From: an uncultured Bacteroidia bacterium
Lineage (GTDB): Bacteria > Bacteroidota > Bacteroidia > Bacteroidales > UBA932
NCBI GenBank assembly: GCA_902774045.1
Contig: CACYGW010000006.1
Span: 62,001 to 126,000, forward strand
Direction of reading: 5' to 3'
DNA length: 64,000 nt
The notes under the pieces are model-generated. The model was not told where the DNA came from. It did no database searches and worked only from the letters and a program-made list of their open reading frames with translations. The position numbers and the translations under genes were made by a program. This document shows, in pieces, positions 52,429 to 58,792 of the stretch (position 1 is the stretch's first letter; each line of letters begins with the position of its first letter).

Positions 52429-54407
52429 AGCGATTTGTATTTTCTAAGGGTTGAGTCAAAGTCCGGGAAAGACTTGGAGACGCATTCCCTGTCGTCTATT
52501 ATTATTGGCTCCCGGGCACCTATTGCGGCAACCTCAAGGGCCATTGCTATTCTGTGATCTCCGTGGGCGGAGTAGTTGCCGCCGTTAAGGAGGTGGCCTC
52601 CCAGGATACGGCTTTCAAGGGTGTGGCCTTCTATGGAGAGCTTATCCCCACGGAGCACGGCGCGCACGCCCATCTTGGTAAGCATTTCTACTATTACTCC
52701 GGGGCGGTTGCTCTCTTTTGTGGCCAGGCGTGCTACGCCTGTAATGTTGCTGCGGCCCTGACAGAAGGCGGCCAGGACAGAGATTATAGGCACCAGGTCC
52801 GGGCAGTTGGAGGCATCCAGGTCAAAGGCCCTCAGCGGCCCGCGCACAACGTGTATTATTCCGCTCTCTTCTTCCTGAGACACCGCGGCTCCGGCCGTGG
52901 GCAGGATGTCCAGGATGGACAGGTCTGCCTGCAGGGATTTTGTGTCCAACCCACCCAGGTCTGCCTTTCCAAATATGGCACCGGCGGCAAGGAAGTTGGC
53001 CGCTGCGCTCCAGTCTGCCTCTATTTTTATTTTTGCGGGCCGATAGTTACAGTCTCCGCTTACCTGGAAGGTCATGGCATCGCACAGGGACCAGTCTTCC
53101 TGGCTCTGGGCAAAGTCCTCTCCTCCTTCCATCTCGCAGCCCACGTTAACTCCGAACTGCCTCATAATATCCAGGGTAATGAAGATGTATGGTATGCTTT
53201 TGGGCTTCTCCAGCCTTATTGTGCTGCCCGAATGGCACAGGGGGAGGGCGGCCAGAAGACCGGATACCAGTTGGGAGCCGTTGCTTCCGTCTATGGTGTG
53301 GTTGCCGGGAAGGAGCCTTCCCTGCGCGGTAATGGGTACGCTTTCCTTATCTATCTGCACCCCAAAGCAGCCCAGCATCTCCTTTGCGCCGGGAAGCGGC
53401 CTTTGGAGCAGGGTCTTTTCTCCCGTTATGGTAACCGGAGTCTTGCCTGCCGCAGCCAGGGCCGGGAGCAGCATTCTGGTAAGGAAGCCGGATTCGCCGG
53501 CGTGCACGGTGGCGGGGTTATTCACCTTACCGGCAGTACCCTCTATTATTACTGAATTACCGTCTTTTGTAACTTTTGCGCCCATTGCCTCTGCGGCCCG
53601 GAGCGCAGCCTCGTTGTCCCCGCAGGGGGTGTAGCCCTCCAGCACAGAGGTGCCGCCTGCCAGGGCGGCCAGGATAATGGCCCTCTGGGCATAGCTCTTG
53701 GAGCATACGCTTTCTATTAGGTGGCTGCCGATAGTGCTCCGTAGCGGGTTCAGGGGGCTGCTTCCATAAACAGCTTCTGCCATTTCTTCAAGAGCCATCT
53801 GCCCGGGGGCCGTGGACTCCGCGGCGCTTATGGCCGCATAGGAGAAGGGTGCGCCCTTTCTTAGGCAGTCTATGCGGGATTCGCGGCCGGCATCGCCCAT
53901 ACAAAAAGCCACAAGACTTCCCGGAAGTATCGACCCATAAAGAGACAAGACCTTGTCATTATCGGCCTTGGTAGTGGCTGTAGTACAGATTTTTACAACA
54001 TCGGCCCCAAGGTGCTGGCATTTTTCTGCCACAGCGGCCAGGGCCCGCGTAGAGTCCGTGCCTTCATAATCGTGGAAGGAGCGTATAAGGAGAGTGCCGG
54101 CCTCCCGGGCCTCGCGGCGAAGGCGCTTGCACATCATCGCCGGGGCATCTACGTCAAGGTCTATAAAGGCCGCGCCCGCCCCAATTGCCGTAAGCAGCTT
54201 GGCCTCTGCCTCTGCCACCCGGGACTGGTCCGCGCCAAGAGAATAAGTGGCTATAAGGGGCTTGTCCACACTGGCAAAAAGGTCTTCTATCTCCTCTGTG
54301 GTTAGGGGACAGCGGTCCAGACGAATCTCTGCCATCTGAACCCCAGGGAGTTCCAGCACCCGCAGGATGCCTTCCAAATCTTTATCGGCTATTGATACAC
54401 AAATCAT
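52425..54407 (-). CDS. aroDA: Fused type I 3-dehydroquinate dehydratase and EPSP synthase
   Basis: 660 residues, two enzymes in one chain. Residues 1-215 are a type I DHQ dehydratase (AroD): EIRLD at 27-31, catalytic His112 in RSFHDYE and Schiff-base Lys139 in VVKICTTA. Residues 220-660 are EPSP synthase (AroA): SKSYAQR at 236-242, AGESGFLTR at 303-311 in place of the usual GNAGTxxR, then GSNGSQLVSGLLA, and LDASNCPDLVP with the catalytic Asp. It overlaps aroB and aroC by 4 bp each, giving three contiguous shikimate genes. The missing AroE and AroK steps are elsewhere. AroD-AroA fusion is unusual; order of the fused halves matches no fusion I know well. Confidence 0.93.
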   Translation of the reverse strand: MICVSIADKDLEGILRVLELPGVQMAEIRLDRCPLTTEEIEDLFASVDKPLIATYSLGADQSRVAEAEAKLLTAIGAGAAFIDLDVDAPAMMCKRLRREAREAGTLLIRSFHDYEGTDSTRALAAVAEKCQHLGADVVKICTTATTKADNDKVLSLYGSILPGSLVAFCMGDAGRESRIDCLRKGAPFSYAAISAAESTAPGQMALEEMAEAVYGSSPLNPLRSTIGSHLIESVCSKSYAQRAIILAALAGGTSVLEGYTPCGDNEAALRAAEAMGAKVTKDGNSVIIEGTAGKVNNPATVHAGESGFLTRMLLPALAAAGKTPVTITGEKTLLQRPLPGAKEMLGCFGVQIDKESVPITAQGRLLPGNHTIDGSNGSQLVSGLLAALPLCHSGSTIRLEKPKSIPYIFITLDIMRQFGVNVGCEMEGGEDFAQSQEDWSLCDAMTFQVSGDCNYRPAKIKIEADWSAAANFLAAGAIFGKADLGGLDTKSLQADLSILDILPTAGAAVSQEEESGIIHVVRGPLRAFDLDASNCPDLVPIISVLAAFCQGRSNITGVARLATKESNRPGVIVEMLTKMGVRAVLRGDKLSIEGHTLESRILGGHLLNGGNYSAHGDHRIAMALEVAAIGAREPIIIDDRECVSKSFPDFDSTLRKYKSL

Positions 54408-55435
54408 ATAAGGCAGGTAATTGCATCATCGGCACTAAGTTCTACCTCTGTAGTTTGGCCTATGCCGATAGGGAGTATGAATTTTATTTTTTGGGCCGAT
54501 GCTTTCTTGTCTTGCCGCATTAAATCCCGCAGGGTTTCAATGGGTACGGGGCATTCTGTGGGCAGGCCAGCCTGGCGGAAGTCTTCCTTTAGTTCTGCTA
54601 CAAAGGTGGCGGGGGCCAGGCCCTTACGGCAGGCCAGGCGGGCGGCCAGGATTATGCCTATGGCTACGGCGTCTCCGTGTGAAAGGTTTGAAATTGCTTC
54701 CAGGGCGTGGCCAAAAGTGTGGCCAAGGTTAAGGACGCGGCGCTCTCCCCTGTCATAAAAATCCCTTTCTACGATTGCGGCCTTTGTCTTTGCGGCCTGG
54801 GCAATGAAGGGGGCAAGGGCGTTAAGGGCCTCTTTATTATATGAGGAAAGGAGGGCTATGAGTTCCTTGTAGTTCCGGCCGCTTATAAGAAGGGTTTTTA
54901 CCAGTTCTGCGCTGCCGCTTCTAAACTCCTCCCGCGGCAAAGTCTTAAGGGGCTCGGGGCAAATGAAGGTGAATTCCGGCATATTAAAGGTGCCCAGCAC
55001 GTTTTTTATACCTCCAAAGTTAATGGCGTTTTTGCCGCCGATGGCCGCGTCTACCTGTGCCAGAAGGGTGGTGGGGATAAGCGCAAAAGGCATCCCGCGC
55101 TTGTATATGCTGGCTACGAAGGCTCCGGCATCGCATACGGACCCTCCGCCAAGGATGAGCAGGAAGTCCTCCCTGCCGGCCTTGTGGTCCACAAGCCAAG
55201 AAGTAATTTCTTCTATGGAGCTGAGGCTCTTGACTTTCTCTCCTCCTTCTACCAGGTGGGTAATTACGCGAAGGGGGGCGGCCAGGGATTCGGCCAGAGG
55301 GCTTACGGCAGCATCGGCCAAAAGAAAAATCCTGGCCCCGGGGTGGTCCTGCAAAACGCTGGCGGGCAAAATCTTCCCGGCCTGGGAGATTCTGTCCCCG
55401 AATTCCAACCTTGAAATATTATTCACCTTTGGCAT
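54404..55435 (-). CDS. aroB: 3-dehydroquinate synthase
   Basis: 343 residues. NAD-binding GGGSVCDAGAFVASIYKRG, ALIPTTLLAQVDAAIGGKN and the metal-site HTFGHALEA are AroB signatures. First committed ring-forming step of the shikimate pathway, converting DAHP to 3-dehydroquinate. The ATG at 55435 is chosen over a TTG three codons upstream. A -7 element ends 6 nt before the ATG, so a leaderless mRNA is likely. First gene of the eight-gene aro-suf operon. Confidence 0.96.
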   Translation of the reverse strand: MPKVNNISRLEFGDRISQAGKILPASVLQDHPGARIFLLADAAVSPLAESLAAPLRVITHLVEGGEKVKSLSSIEEITSWLVDHKAGREDFLLILGGGSVCDAGAFVASIYKRGMPFALIPTTLLAQVDAAIGGKNAINFGGIKNVLGTFNMPEFTFICPEPLKTLPREEFRSGSAELVKTLLISGRNYKELIALLSSYNKEALNALAPFIAQAAKTKAAIVERDFYDRGERRVLNLGHTFGHALEAISNLSHGDAVAIGIILAARLACRKGLAPATFVAELKEDFRQAGLPTECPVPIETLRDLMRQDKKASAQKIKFILPIGIGQTTEVELSADDAITCLI

Positions 55436-55438
55436 AAC

Positions 55439-55470
55439 TTGCAAATATAAATAATTTTTTACTACCTTTG
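55439..55470 (+). promoter_or_regulatory. Promoter for tRNA-Leu
   Basis: TACCTTTG (55463-55470) with TTG (55439-55441) 21 nt upstream; the tRNA begins 15 nt downstream. Confidence 0.65.
55442..55449 (-). promoter_or_regulatory. -7 element for the aro-suf operon
   Basis: TATATTTG on the minus strand ends 6 nt before the aroB ATG. No clear -33 TTTG is seen. It overlaps the divergent tRNA-Leu promoter region. Confidence 0.5.
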
Positions 55471-55484
55471 CATCCCGTCTTAAT

Positions 55485-55572
55485 GCCCGAGTGGCGGAAT
55501 TGGTAGACGCGCTGGACTCAAAATCCTGTGTCCTTTAAAGACGTGCCGGTTCGAGCCCGGCCCCGGGCACCA
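55485..55572 (+). tRNA. tRNA-Leu (anticodon CAA)
   Basis: An 88-nt class II tRNA with a long variable arm and encoded CCA (55570-55572). Anticodon loop CTCAAAA gives CAA; T-arm GCCGG-TTCGAGC-CCGGC. The acceptor stem has an A-C mismatch at 6-67 and the anticodon stem a T-T pair at 28-42, both of which would weaken the fold. Confidence 0.93.
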
Positions 55573-55578
55573 CCTTAA

Positions 55579-55605
55579 AAGCCTCCTTAACAGGGGGCTT
55601 TTTTT
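55579..55605 (+). terminator. Intrinsic terminator after tRNA-Leu
   Basis: An 8-bp stem with one G-T pair (55579-55586 with 55593-55600), followed by T7. Confidence 0.8.
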
Positions 55606-55618
55606 GTTGTTTGGGGCT

Positions 55619-55741
55619 ATCTCTTTCCTCCCGGAGGGGTCCTTGCAAGCTAGTTATTGACGGATTCCCAATGAATAATCTCGTCCTCTCCGAGATTTCG
55701 TCGGGCTTTCGCCCTCCGACATCTCTTTCCTCCCGGAGGGG
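55619..55741. repeat. 21-bp direct repeat between tRNA-Leu and tRNA-Ser
   Basis: Identical 21-bp copies at 55619-55639 and 55721-55741 (both begin ATCTCTTTCCTCCCGG). They bracket the inverted 16-bp copy of the tRNA-Ser 3' end. I find no coding sequence in 55606-55836; reading frames here are by-products of the repeats. Confidence 0.8.
55677..55692 (+). repeat. Inverted 16-bp copy of the tRNA-Ser 3' end
   Basis: Bases 55677-55692 (AATCTCGTCCTCTCCG) equal, on the plus strand, the last 16 nt of tRNA-Ser, which is on the minus strand at 55880-55895. The duplication is inverted relative to the tRNA and has no cloverleaf of its own. Resembles an attachment-site remnant. Confidence 0.7.
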
Positions 55742-55746
55742 GCCAA

Positions 55747-55880
55747 GCAAGGTATTTTTTACAGCCGGGTTCTTCGAACCCATGCTCTTTTTGCCGTTGG
55801 GGACCTTTGAAAGCAAGCTTTCAGGTCCCCAACAACAAAAAAGCCAGCTGCTACGCAGCCGGCTGTAAAAAATACCTTGC
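55747..55880. repeat. 22-bp inverted repeat next to tRNA-Ser
   Basis: Arms 55747-55768 and 55859-55880 are exact reverse complements; the right arm runs into the tRNA-Ser 3' end. Inside lie two more perfect palindromes: GGGTT/AACCC around 55767-55781, and an 11-bp inverted repeat flanking GAAAG/CTTTC near 55796-55831. Confidence 0.75.
55837..55863 (-). terminator. Intrinsic terminator after tRNA-Ser
   Basis: A 9-bp stem with one G-T pair (55843-55851 with 55855-55863) and 3-nt loop, followed on the minus strand by T6 (55837-55842). It begins 17 bp after the tRNA end. Confidence 0.75.
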
Positions 55881-55968
55881 GGAGAGGACGAGATTCGAAC
55901 TCGTGGTACGGAATGACCCGTACGTCGGTTTAGCAAACCGGTGGTTTCAGCCACTCACCCACCTCTCC
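55880..55968 (-). tRNA. tRNA-Ser (anticodon GCT)
   Basis: An 89-nt class II tRNA: acceptor GGAGAGG with CCTCTCC, discriminator G, anticodon loop TTGCTAA giving GCT, a long variable arm and T-arm GAGTTCGAATCTC. CCA is not encoded. Its 3' end merges with a 22-bp inverted repeat. Confidence 0.95.
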
Positions 55969-55978
55969 GTTGGGAGTG

Positions 55979-56007
55979 CAAATATACGAATTTTTTTATA
56001 ATCACAA
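55979..56007 (-). promoter_or_regulatory. Promoter for tRNA-Ser
   Basis: TATATTTG (55979-55986, minus strand) with TTG (56005-56007) 18 nt upstream, 10 nt before the tRNA 5' end. Confidence 0.55.
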
Positions 56008-56042
56008 TCAAACCGGATAATTTTTCCCCTATCTGGGTGACT

Positions 56043-56062
56043 TATAGAAGTATTCTTCTATA
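56043..56062. repeat. Palindrome upstream of the serine recombinase
   Basis: TATAGAAG-TATT-CTTCTATA, a perfect 8-bp inverted repeat with a 4-nt centre, 76 bp before the recombinase ATG. Could be a recombinase or repressor binding site. Nothing else is recognised in 56008-56138. Confidence 0.45.
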
Positions 56063-56138
56063 ATTTGGCAAAAAATTTGTACTAATTATACATCTAGCCT
56101 TATACTTCCTATGTCCTCCAATTTGTGACATCCTAAAA

Positions 56139-56813
56139 ATGCCCATAATTATGATATACGGATATATAAGAGTCAGCACTGACAAGCAGACCGTGTTGAA
56201 CCAACGGCACGAAATTCTAAAATTCTGCCGAGCGGAAAAGATAAAGATTGATAAATGGGTCGCGGAAACGACTTCCGGAGCCCAAGACTATTCGACCAGA
56301 GAACTTGGAGATCTTTTACTACAGGTGAAAGAGGGGGATATTATAATATGCTCGGAGCTGTCAAGACTCGGGAGAAATCTATTCATGATAATGGAAATCC
56401 TTGGCATTTGTATGAACAAAAAGTGCCGGGTGTGGACAGTCAAGGATAATTATCGTCTTGGCGATGACTTGCAGTCTAAAGTTCTGGCCTTCGCCTTTGC
56501 CCTTTCTGCAGAAATTGAACGTAATCTCATAAGCCGGCGTACCAAAGAAGCGATGGAAAGGATTCGCTCTCAGGGCGTTGTGCTTGGAAGACCCAAGGGC
56601 GCAAAAAACAGAAAGTATCGTCTTTCCGGTCAGGAAGAGCATATCAAGAAGTTACAACTGTCCGGTATTTCCATGGAAAAAATTGCAGAAGCTCTGGGCG
56701 TTTCACGTAGTACCATCAACAGGCACTTAAAGCGAAACAGCCTGGCTTGCAGCTATGTAGAAGTGGAAAATTGTCCAAAAAAAGGAACGTTAAACCGCGA
56801 CAAATTTCTGTAA
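56139..56813 (+). CDS. Serine recombinase, Mpi-like DNA invertase
   Basis: 224 residues. The N-terminal resolvase/invertase domain begins IYGYIRVSTDKQT, which holds the nucleophile serine in RVST. The catalytic-arginine region follows (SELSRLGRNLF). The E-helix region (LAFAFALSAEIERNLISRRTKEAM) and a C-terminal helix-turn-helix (ISMEKIAEALGVSRSTINRHL) complete the small-serine-recombinase plan. Size and order match Bacteroidales invertases such as Mpi, which flip promoter segments of surface-structure operons. It lies next to a fimbrillin gene and inverted repeats. An ATG at 56151 would drop four residues. AT-rich flanks suggest acquisition. Confidence 0.9.
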   Translation: MPIIMIYGYIRVSTDKQTVLNQRHEILKFCRAEKIKIDKWVAETTSGAQDYSTRELGDLLLQVKEGDIIICSELSRLGRNLFMIMEILGICMNKKCRVWTVKDNYRLGDDLQSKVLAFAFALSAEIERNLISRRTKEAMERIRSQGVVLGRPKGAKNRKYRLSGQEEHIKKLQLSGISMEKIAEALGVSRSTINRHLKRNSLACSYVEVENCPKKGTLNRDKFL

Positions 56814-56878
56814 AAAAATTTAATAAACAAAATTTCTCGGCAAAAAAATTCACTTGTACGTGGTTTTAGCTGCTTGTT

Positions 56879-56925
56879 CGCGCGGGCCCTGACTCTTTGG
56901 TTTGTCGGCCTGCGCGTGTCTTTTT
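56879..56925 (+). terminator. Hairpin with T-run between recombinase and peptide genes
   Basis: A 10-bp GC-rich stem with one G-T pair (56879-56888 with 56907-56916), 18-nt loop, and T5 at 56921-56925. It could end the recombinase transcript or act as an attenuator in the leader of the downstream genes. Apart from it, 56814-56974 holds no gene I can see. Confidence 0.5.
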
Positions 56926-56974
56926 ATGGTTCCTTTAATTGGATTTGCAAAAAACCGAGTACTGATAAATAATT

Positions 56975-57127
56975 ATGAGCATTATGAAAAAGAACTATTA
57001 CAAGAAACAATACGAGAAACCCGAAAGCATTGTATTGATGGCAGAGACCTGTGAGATAATGCAAACGTCCGGGGGCGGGGGCCACGAGGGTGCCGAAGAT
57101 GGAGGTATCATCGGAGATGAAGAATAG
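56975..57127 (+). CDS. Small Gly/acid-rich peptide, first of tandem pair
   Basis: 50 residues, or 47 from the second ATG at 56984 (MKKNYYKKQYEKPESIVLMA). A basic N-terminal half ending in YEKPES, a central EIMQTSG, and a Gly/His/acid-rich C-terminus (GGGGHEGAEDGG, then IIGDEE). The architecture recalls the many short Bacteroidales ORFs of the form basic-leader, KPE, IM..SG, then a Gly/Asp-rich tail, which resemble peptide precursors; this is recollection and inference. No signal peptide or family domain. The next peptide starts 18 bp after its stop and is clearly related. Confidence 0.7.
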   Translation: MSIMKKNYYKKQYEKPESIVLMAETCEIMQTSGGGGHEGAEDGGIIGDEE

Positions 57128-57145
57128 TTACATTATTGGAATCTA

Positions 57146-57316
57146 GTGAAAAGAACAAACATTATATCCTCAAAGAAATGTGACAAAAAACGGTACCAAA
57201 AGCCAGAAAGCCGTTTTGTCATGATAAAAAACCGCAGTATAATGTTGATATCTGGCAATGCCGGAGGATATCAGGAGGGTGACTGGGACGACGGAGGTAC
57301 AATCATAGAAGAATAA
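57146..57316 (+). CDS. Small Gly/acid-rich peptide, second of tandem pair
   Basis: 56 residues with a GTG start at 57146 (no ATG is available before VMIKN). It contains KKRYQKPESRFVMIKN, SIMLISGNAGG, and an acidic-Gly tail EGDWDDGGTIIEE. Aligned with the first peptide, it shares KKxYxKPES, the IMxxSG segment and the C-terminal DGG-x-II-x-EE, so the two derive from a duplication. The fimbrillin-like gene begins 18 bp after its stop, indicating a single operon. The N-terminal KRTNIISS also resembles the KKKNIISA start of the fimbrillin, probably by chance. Function unknown. Confidence 0.68.
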   Translation: MKRTNIISSKKCDKKRYQKPESRFVMIKNRSIMLISGNAGGYQEGDWDDGGTIIEE

Positions 57317-57334
57317 ATGACTTTTTAACCTTAA

Positions 57335-58363
57335 ATGAAAAAAAAGAACATCATATCCGCAAATTATTCCGCTTTGCTATTTGTCTTCTGCTTCTCCGTG
57401 ATGGCTTGCACCAAGGAGAATACGGAGGGCACACACTCGGGCTTGGAAGAAGGTGAAGAAATGATGTCTTTTGTCGCGTCCTTCACGTCATCTAAAGCTA
57501 GATTCGCAGACGACGGCAGCAATTCGCTTGTATGGAGCGACTACGATGCCGCCGGATTGTTTAGTTATAATACCAAATATAAACCTGGCAATCAGAACGG
57601 TTTTATACGAAGAAGCTGCGTTTCGCCAGATTCTCTCAACGAGGGTTTTGCAATATTTCGGTCGCATTTAAGCCGGGCAGACTGGGCTGGAACGGCAGAC
57701 AATATAACCTTTACTTCATATTATCCCGAGCCCGTAAAGCGAGAGGGAGATGCGCCTAAAGATGTGTTCCGCAATGGAAACTTTGGATATGTTCGCACGC
57801 GCATTCCCGAAGCGCAGCAGGAGTATAGCGAAAGTATGGGAAGATATATGGAATTTGGAGACCATCATTTTTGCGTAGCCAGCGCAACTATAAGCAGGGA
57901 CGATTTTCTTAACAAAGGAGTTAAAGTTCAACTTAATTATAGACCGATAGAGTCCGTAATTAGTATTCGTCCATACATTAGAGAAGATGCGCCGGTGGAT
58001 TCTGTCACCGCCACGACCTTATTGATTGAGAATACCGATGCAGGGAGCCCATATATCTTGGGCGGAACATTGGACTATAATATTTTGACCGAAGAGGTTA
58101 AGGTTGGAGCCGCTGTCAAATACAAGAGGATAACGGTTAACCTAAAGTCCGCCACAATTAAAAAAGGCGTAGAGAACAACGATTACATTAATGTTGTAGT
58201 CCTTCCCGGCGAGGCAAATAACTGTCAATTAGATTTTGCTCTATCCTACAACTTAGGCGCGAATAGTGAAACTTATCATTGGACCAAATCTGCTCCTAAG
58301 ACATTTAAAGAAGGAAACAGATATAAACTTGACGTAGAAATTCCGGTTTATGCCGTTTTATAG
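57335..58363 (+). CDS. Fimbrillin-family (Mfa-like) lipoprotein
   Basis: 342 residues. Lipoprotein signal with lipobox SVMAC near residue 25, then an N-terminal beta-rich region with the fimbrillin-type SLVWSDYDAAGLFSYN and a C-terminal strand KTFKEGNRYKLDVEIPV. This pattern fits the Mfa-like/fimbrillin family of Bacteroidales, whose members polymerise into surface pili after lipoprotein processing. Its operon with the two small peptides and proximity to a DNA invertase suggest phase-variable surface structures (inference). Fimbrial assembly partners are not in the window. Codons are AT-richer than the surrounding core genes. Confidence 0.8.
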   Translation: MKKKNIISANYSALLFVFCFSVMACTKENTEGTHSGLEEGEEMMSFVASFTSSKARFADDGSNSLVWSDYDAAGLFSYNTKYKPGNQNGFIRRSCVSPDSLNEGFAIFRSHLSRADWAGTADNITFTSYYPEPVKREGDAPKDVFRNGNFGYVRTRIPEAQQEYSESMGRYMEFGDHHFCVASATISRDDFLNKGVKVQLNYRPIESVISIRPYIREDAPVDSVTATTLLIENTDAGSPYILGGTLDYNILTEEVKVGAAVKYKRITVNLKSATIKKGVENNDYINVVVLPGEANNCQLDFALSYNLGANSETYHWTKSAPKTFKEGNRYKLDVEIPVYAVL

Positions 58364-58451
58364 TATTACATGGCCGGATGACAACCTTTTAAATTTATCA
58401 ATAGATACACCACTTAAATAATAAGTAATAACCACCTGCGAAACCACAAAA

Positions 58452-58536
58452 TAACTACCGGAGCTATTGTGTCTCTTTATTATATTTTTACTTCCCCCTT
58501 TTTAATCTGAAATGTTAGCAATAGCTCAGGTAGTTA
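58452..58536. repeat. 18-bp near-perfect inverted repeat flanking 49 bp
   Basis: Arms 58452-58469 and 58519-58536 match as inverted repeats at 17 of 18 positions (core GAGCTATTG/CAATAGCTC). The spacer is AT-rich. It lies 88 bp after the fimbrillin stop. Inverted repeats of this length near a Mpi-like recombinase are candidate inversion sites. The spacer is short for a Bacteroides inverton and holds no perfect promoter, so a plain hairpin is the alternative. Confidence 0.5.
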
Positions 58537-58609
58537 CCTTAAAAAATAGAAAAGTGTGACCGATTGGAGCGTGTAGTATTTAATTAGCTGTTAGTGTTTT
58601 CTATTGGGC

Positions 58610-58650
58610 GAATGTGACCGAAAGTCTGTTCTAAGACCTAGGTCACATTC
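58610..58650 (+). terminator. Hairpin in the intergenic stretch
   Basis: GAATGTGACC (58610-58619) pairs with GGTCACATTC (58641-58650), 10 bp, loop 21 nt, followed by TTTATTTT. A related TGTGACCGA also occurs at 58555-58563. Could end the fimbrillin-operon transcript. Confidence 0.4.
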
Positions 58651-58691
58651 TTTATTTTGTAACCATCGGCATATACCGCCAACCCTCCAAT

Positions 58692-58741
58692 TTTTGACAG
58701 ATTTTGCATCATCTGTCAAAATTTTGATTTTTTTGACAGAT
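58692..58741. repeat. Three copies of TTTTGACAGAT
   Basis: Direct copies at 58692-58702 and 58731-58741 and an inverted copy at 58711-58721, all 11 bp and identical. They lie just before the 35-bp repeat that brackets the ATPase gene. Confidence 0.6.
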
Positions 58742-58750
58742 GGCGGCTCT

Positions 58751-58785
58751 ATTGCGAAAATTTTCGTTGCGAAATTTTTCGCAAT
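58751..58785. repeat. 35-bp direct repeat, copy A (right after the ATPase gene)
   Basis: Identical over 35 bp to 59855-59889. It starts ATTGCGAAAATTTTCG and contains internal palindromes (CGAAAATTTTCG; TTGCGAAA/TTTCGCAA). Seven bp separate it from the ATPase stop. Confidence 0.9.
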
Positions 58786-58792
58786 TTAAATC

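Noticed and set aside
52554..53555. 333-residue frame antisense to the aroD-aroA fusion
   Set aside because: Shadow of the fusion gene; no family features and no start signal.
55535..55954. 139-residue frame across tRNA-Leu/tRNA-Ser repeats
   Set aside because: It is made of tRNA and palindrome sequence read in one frame; no coding signal.
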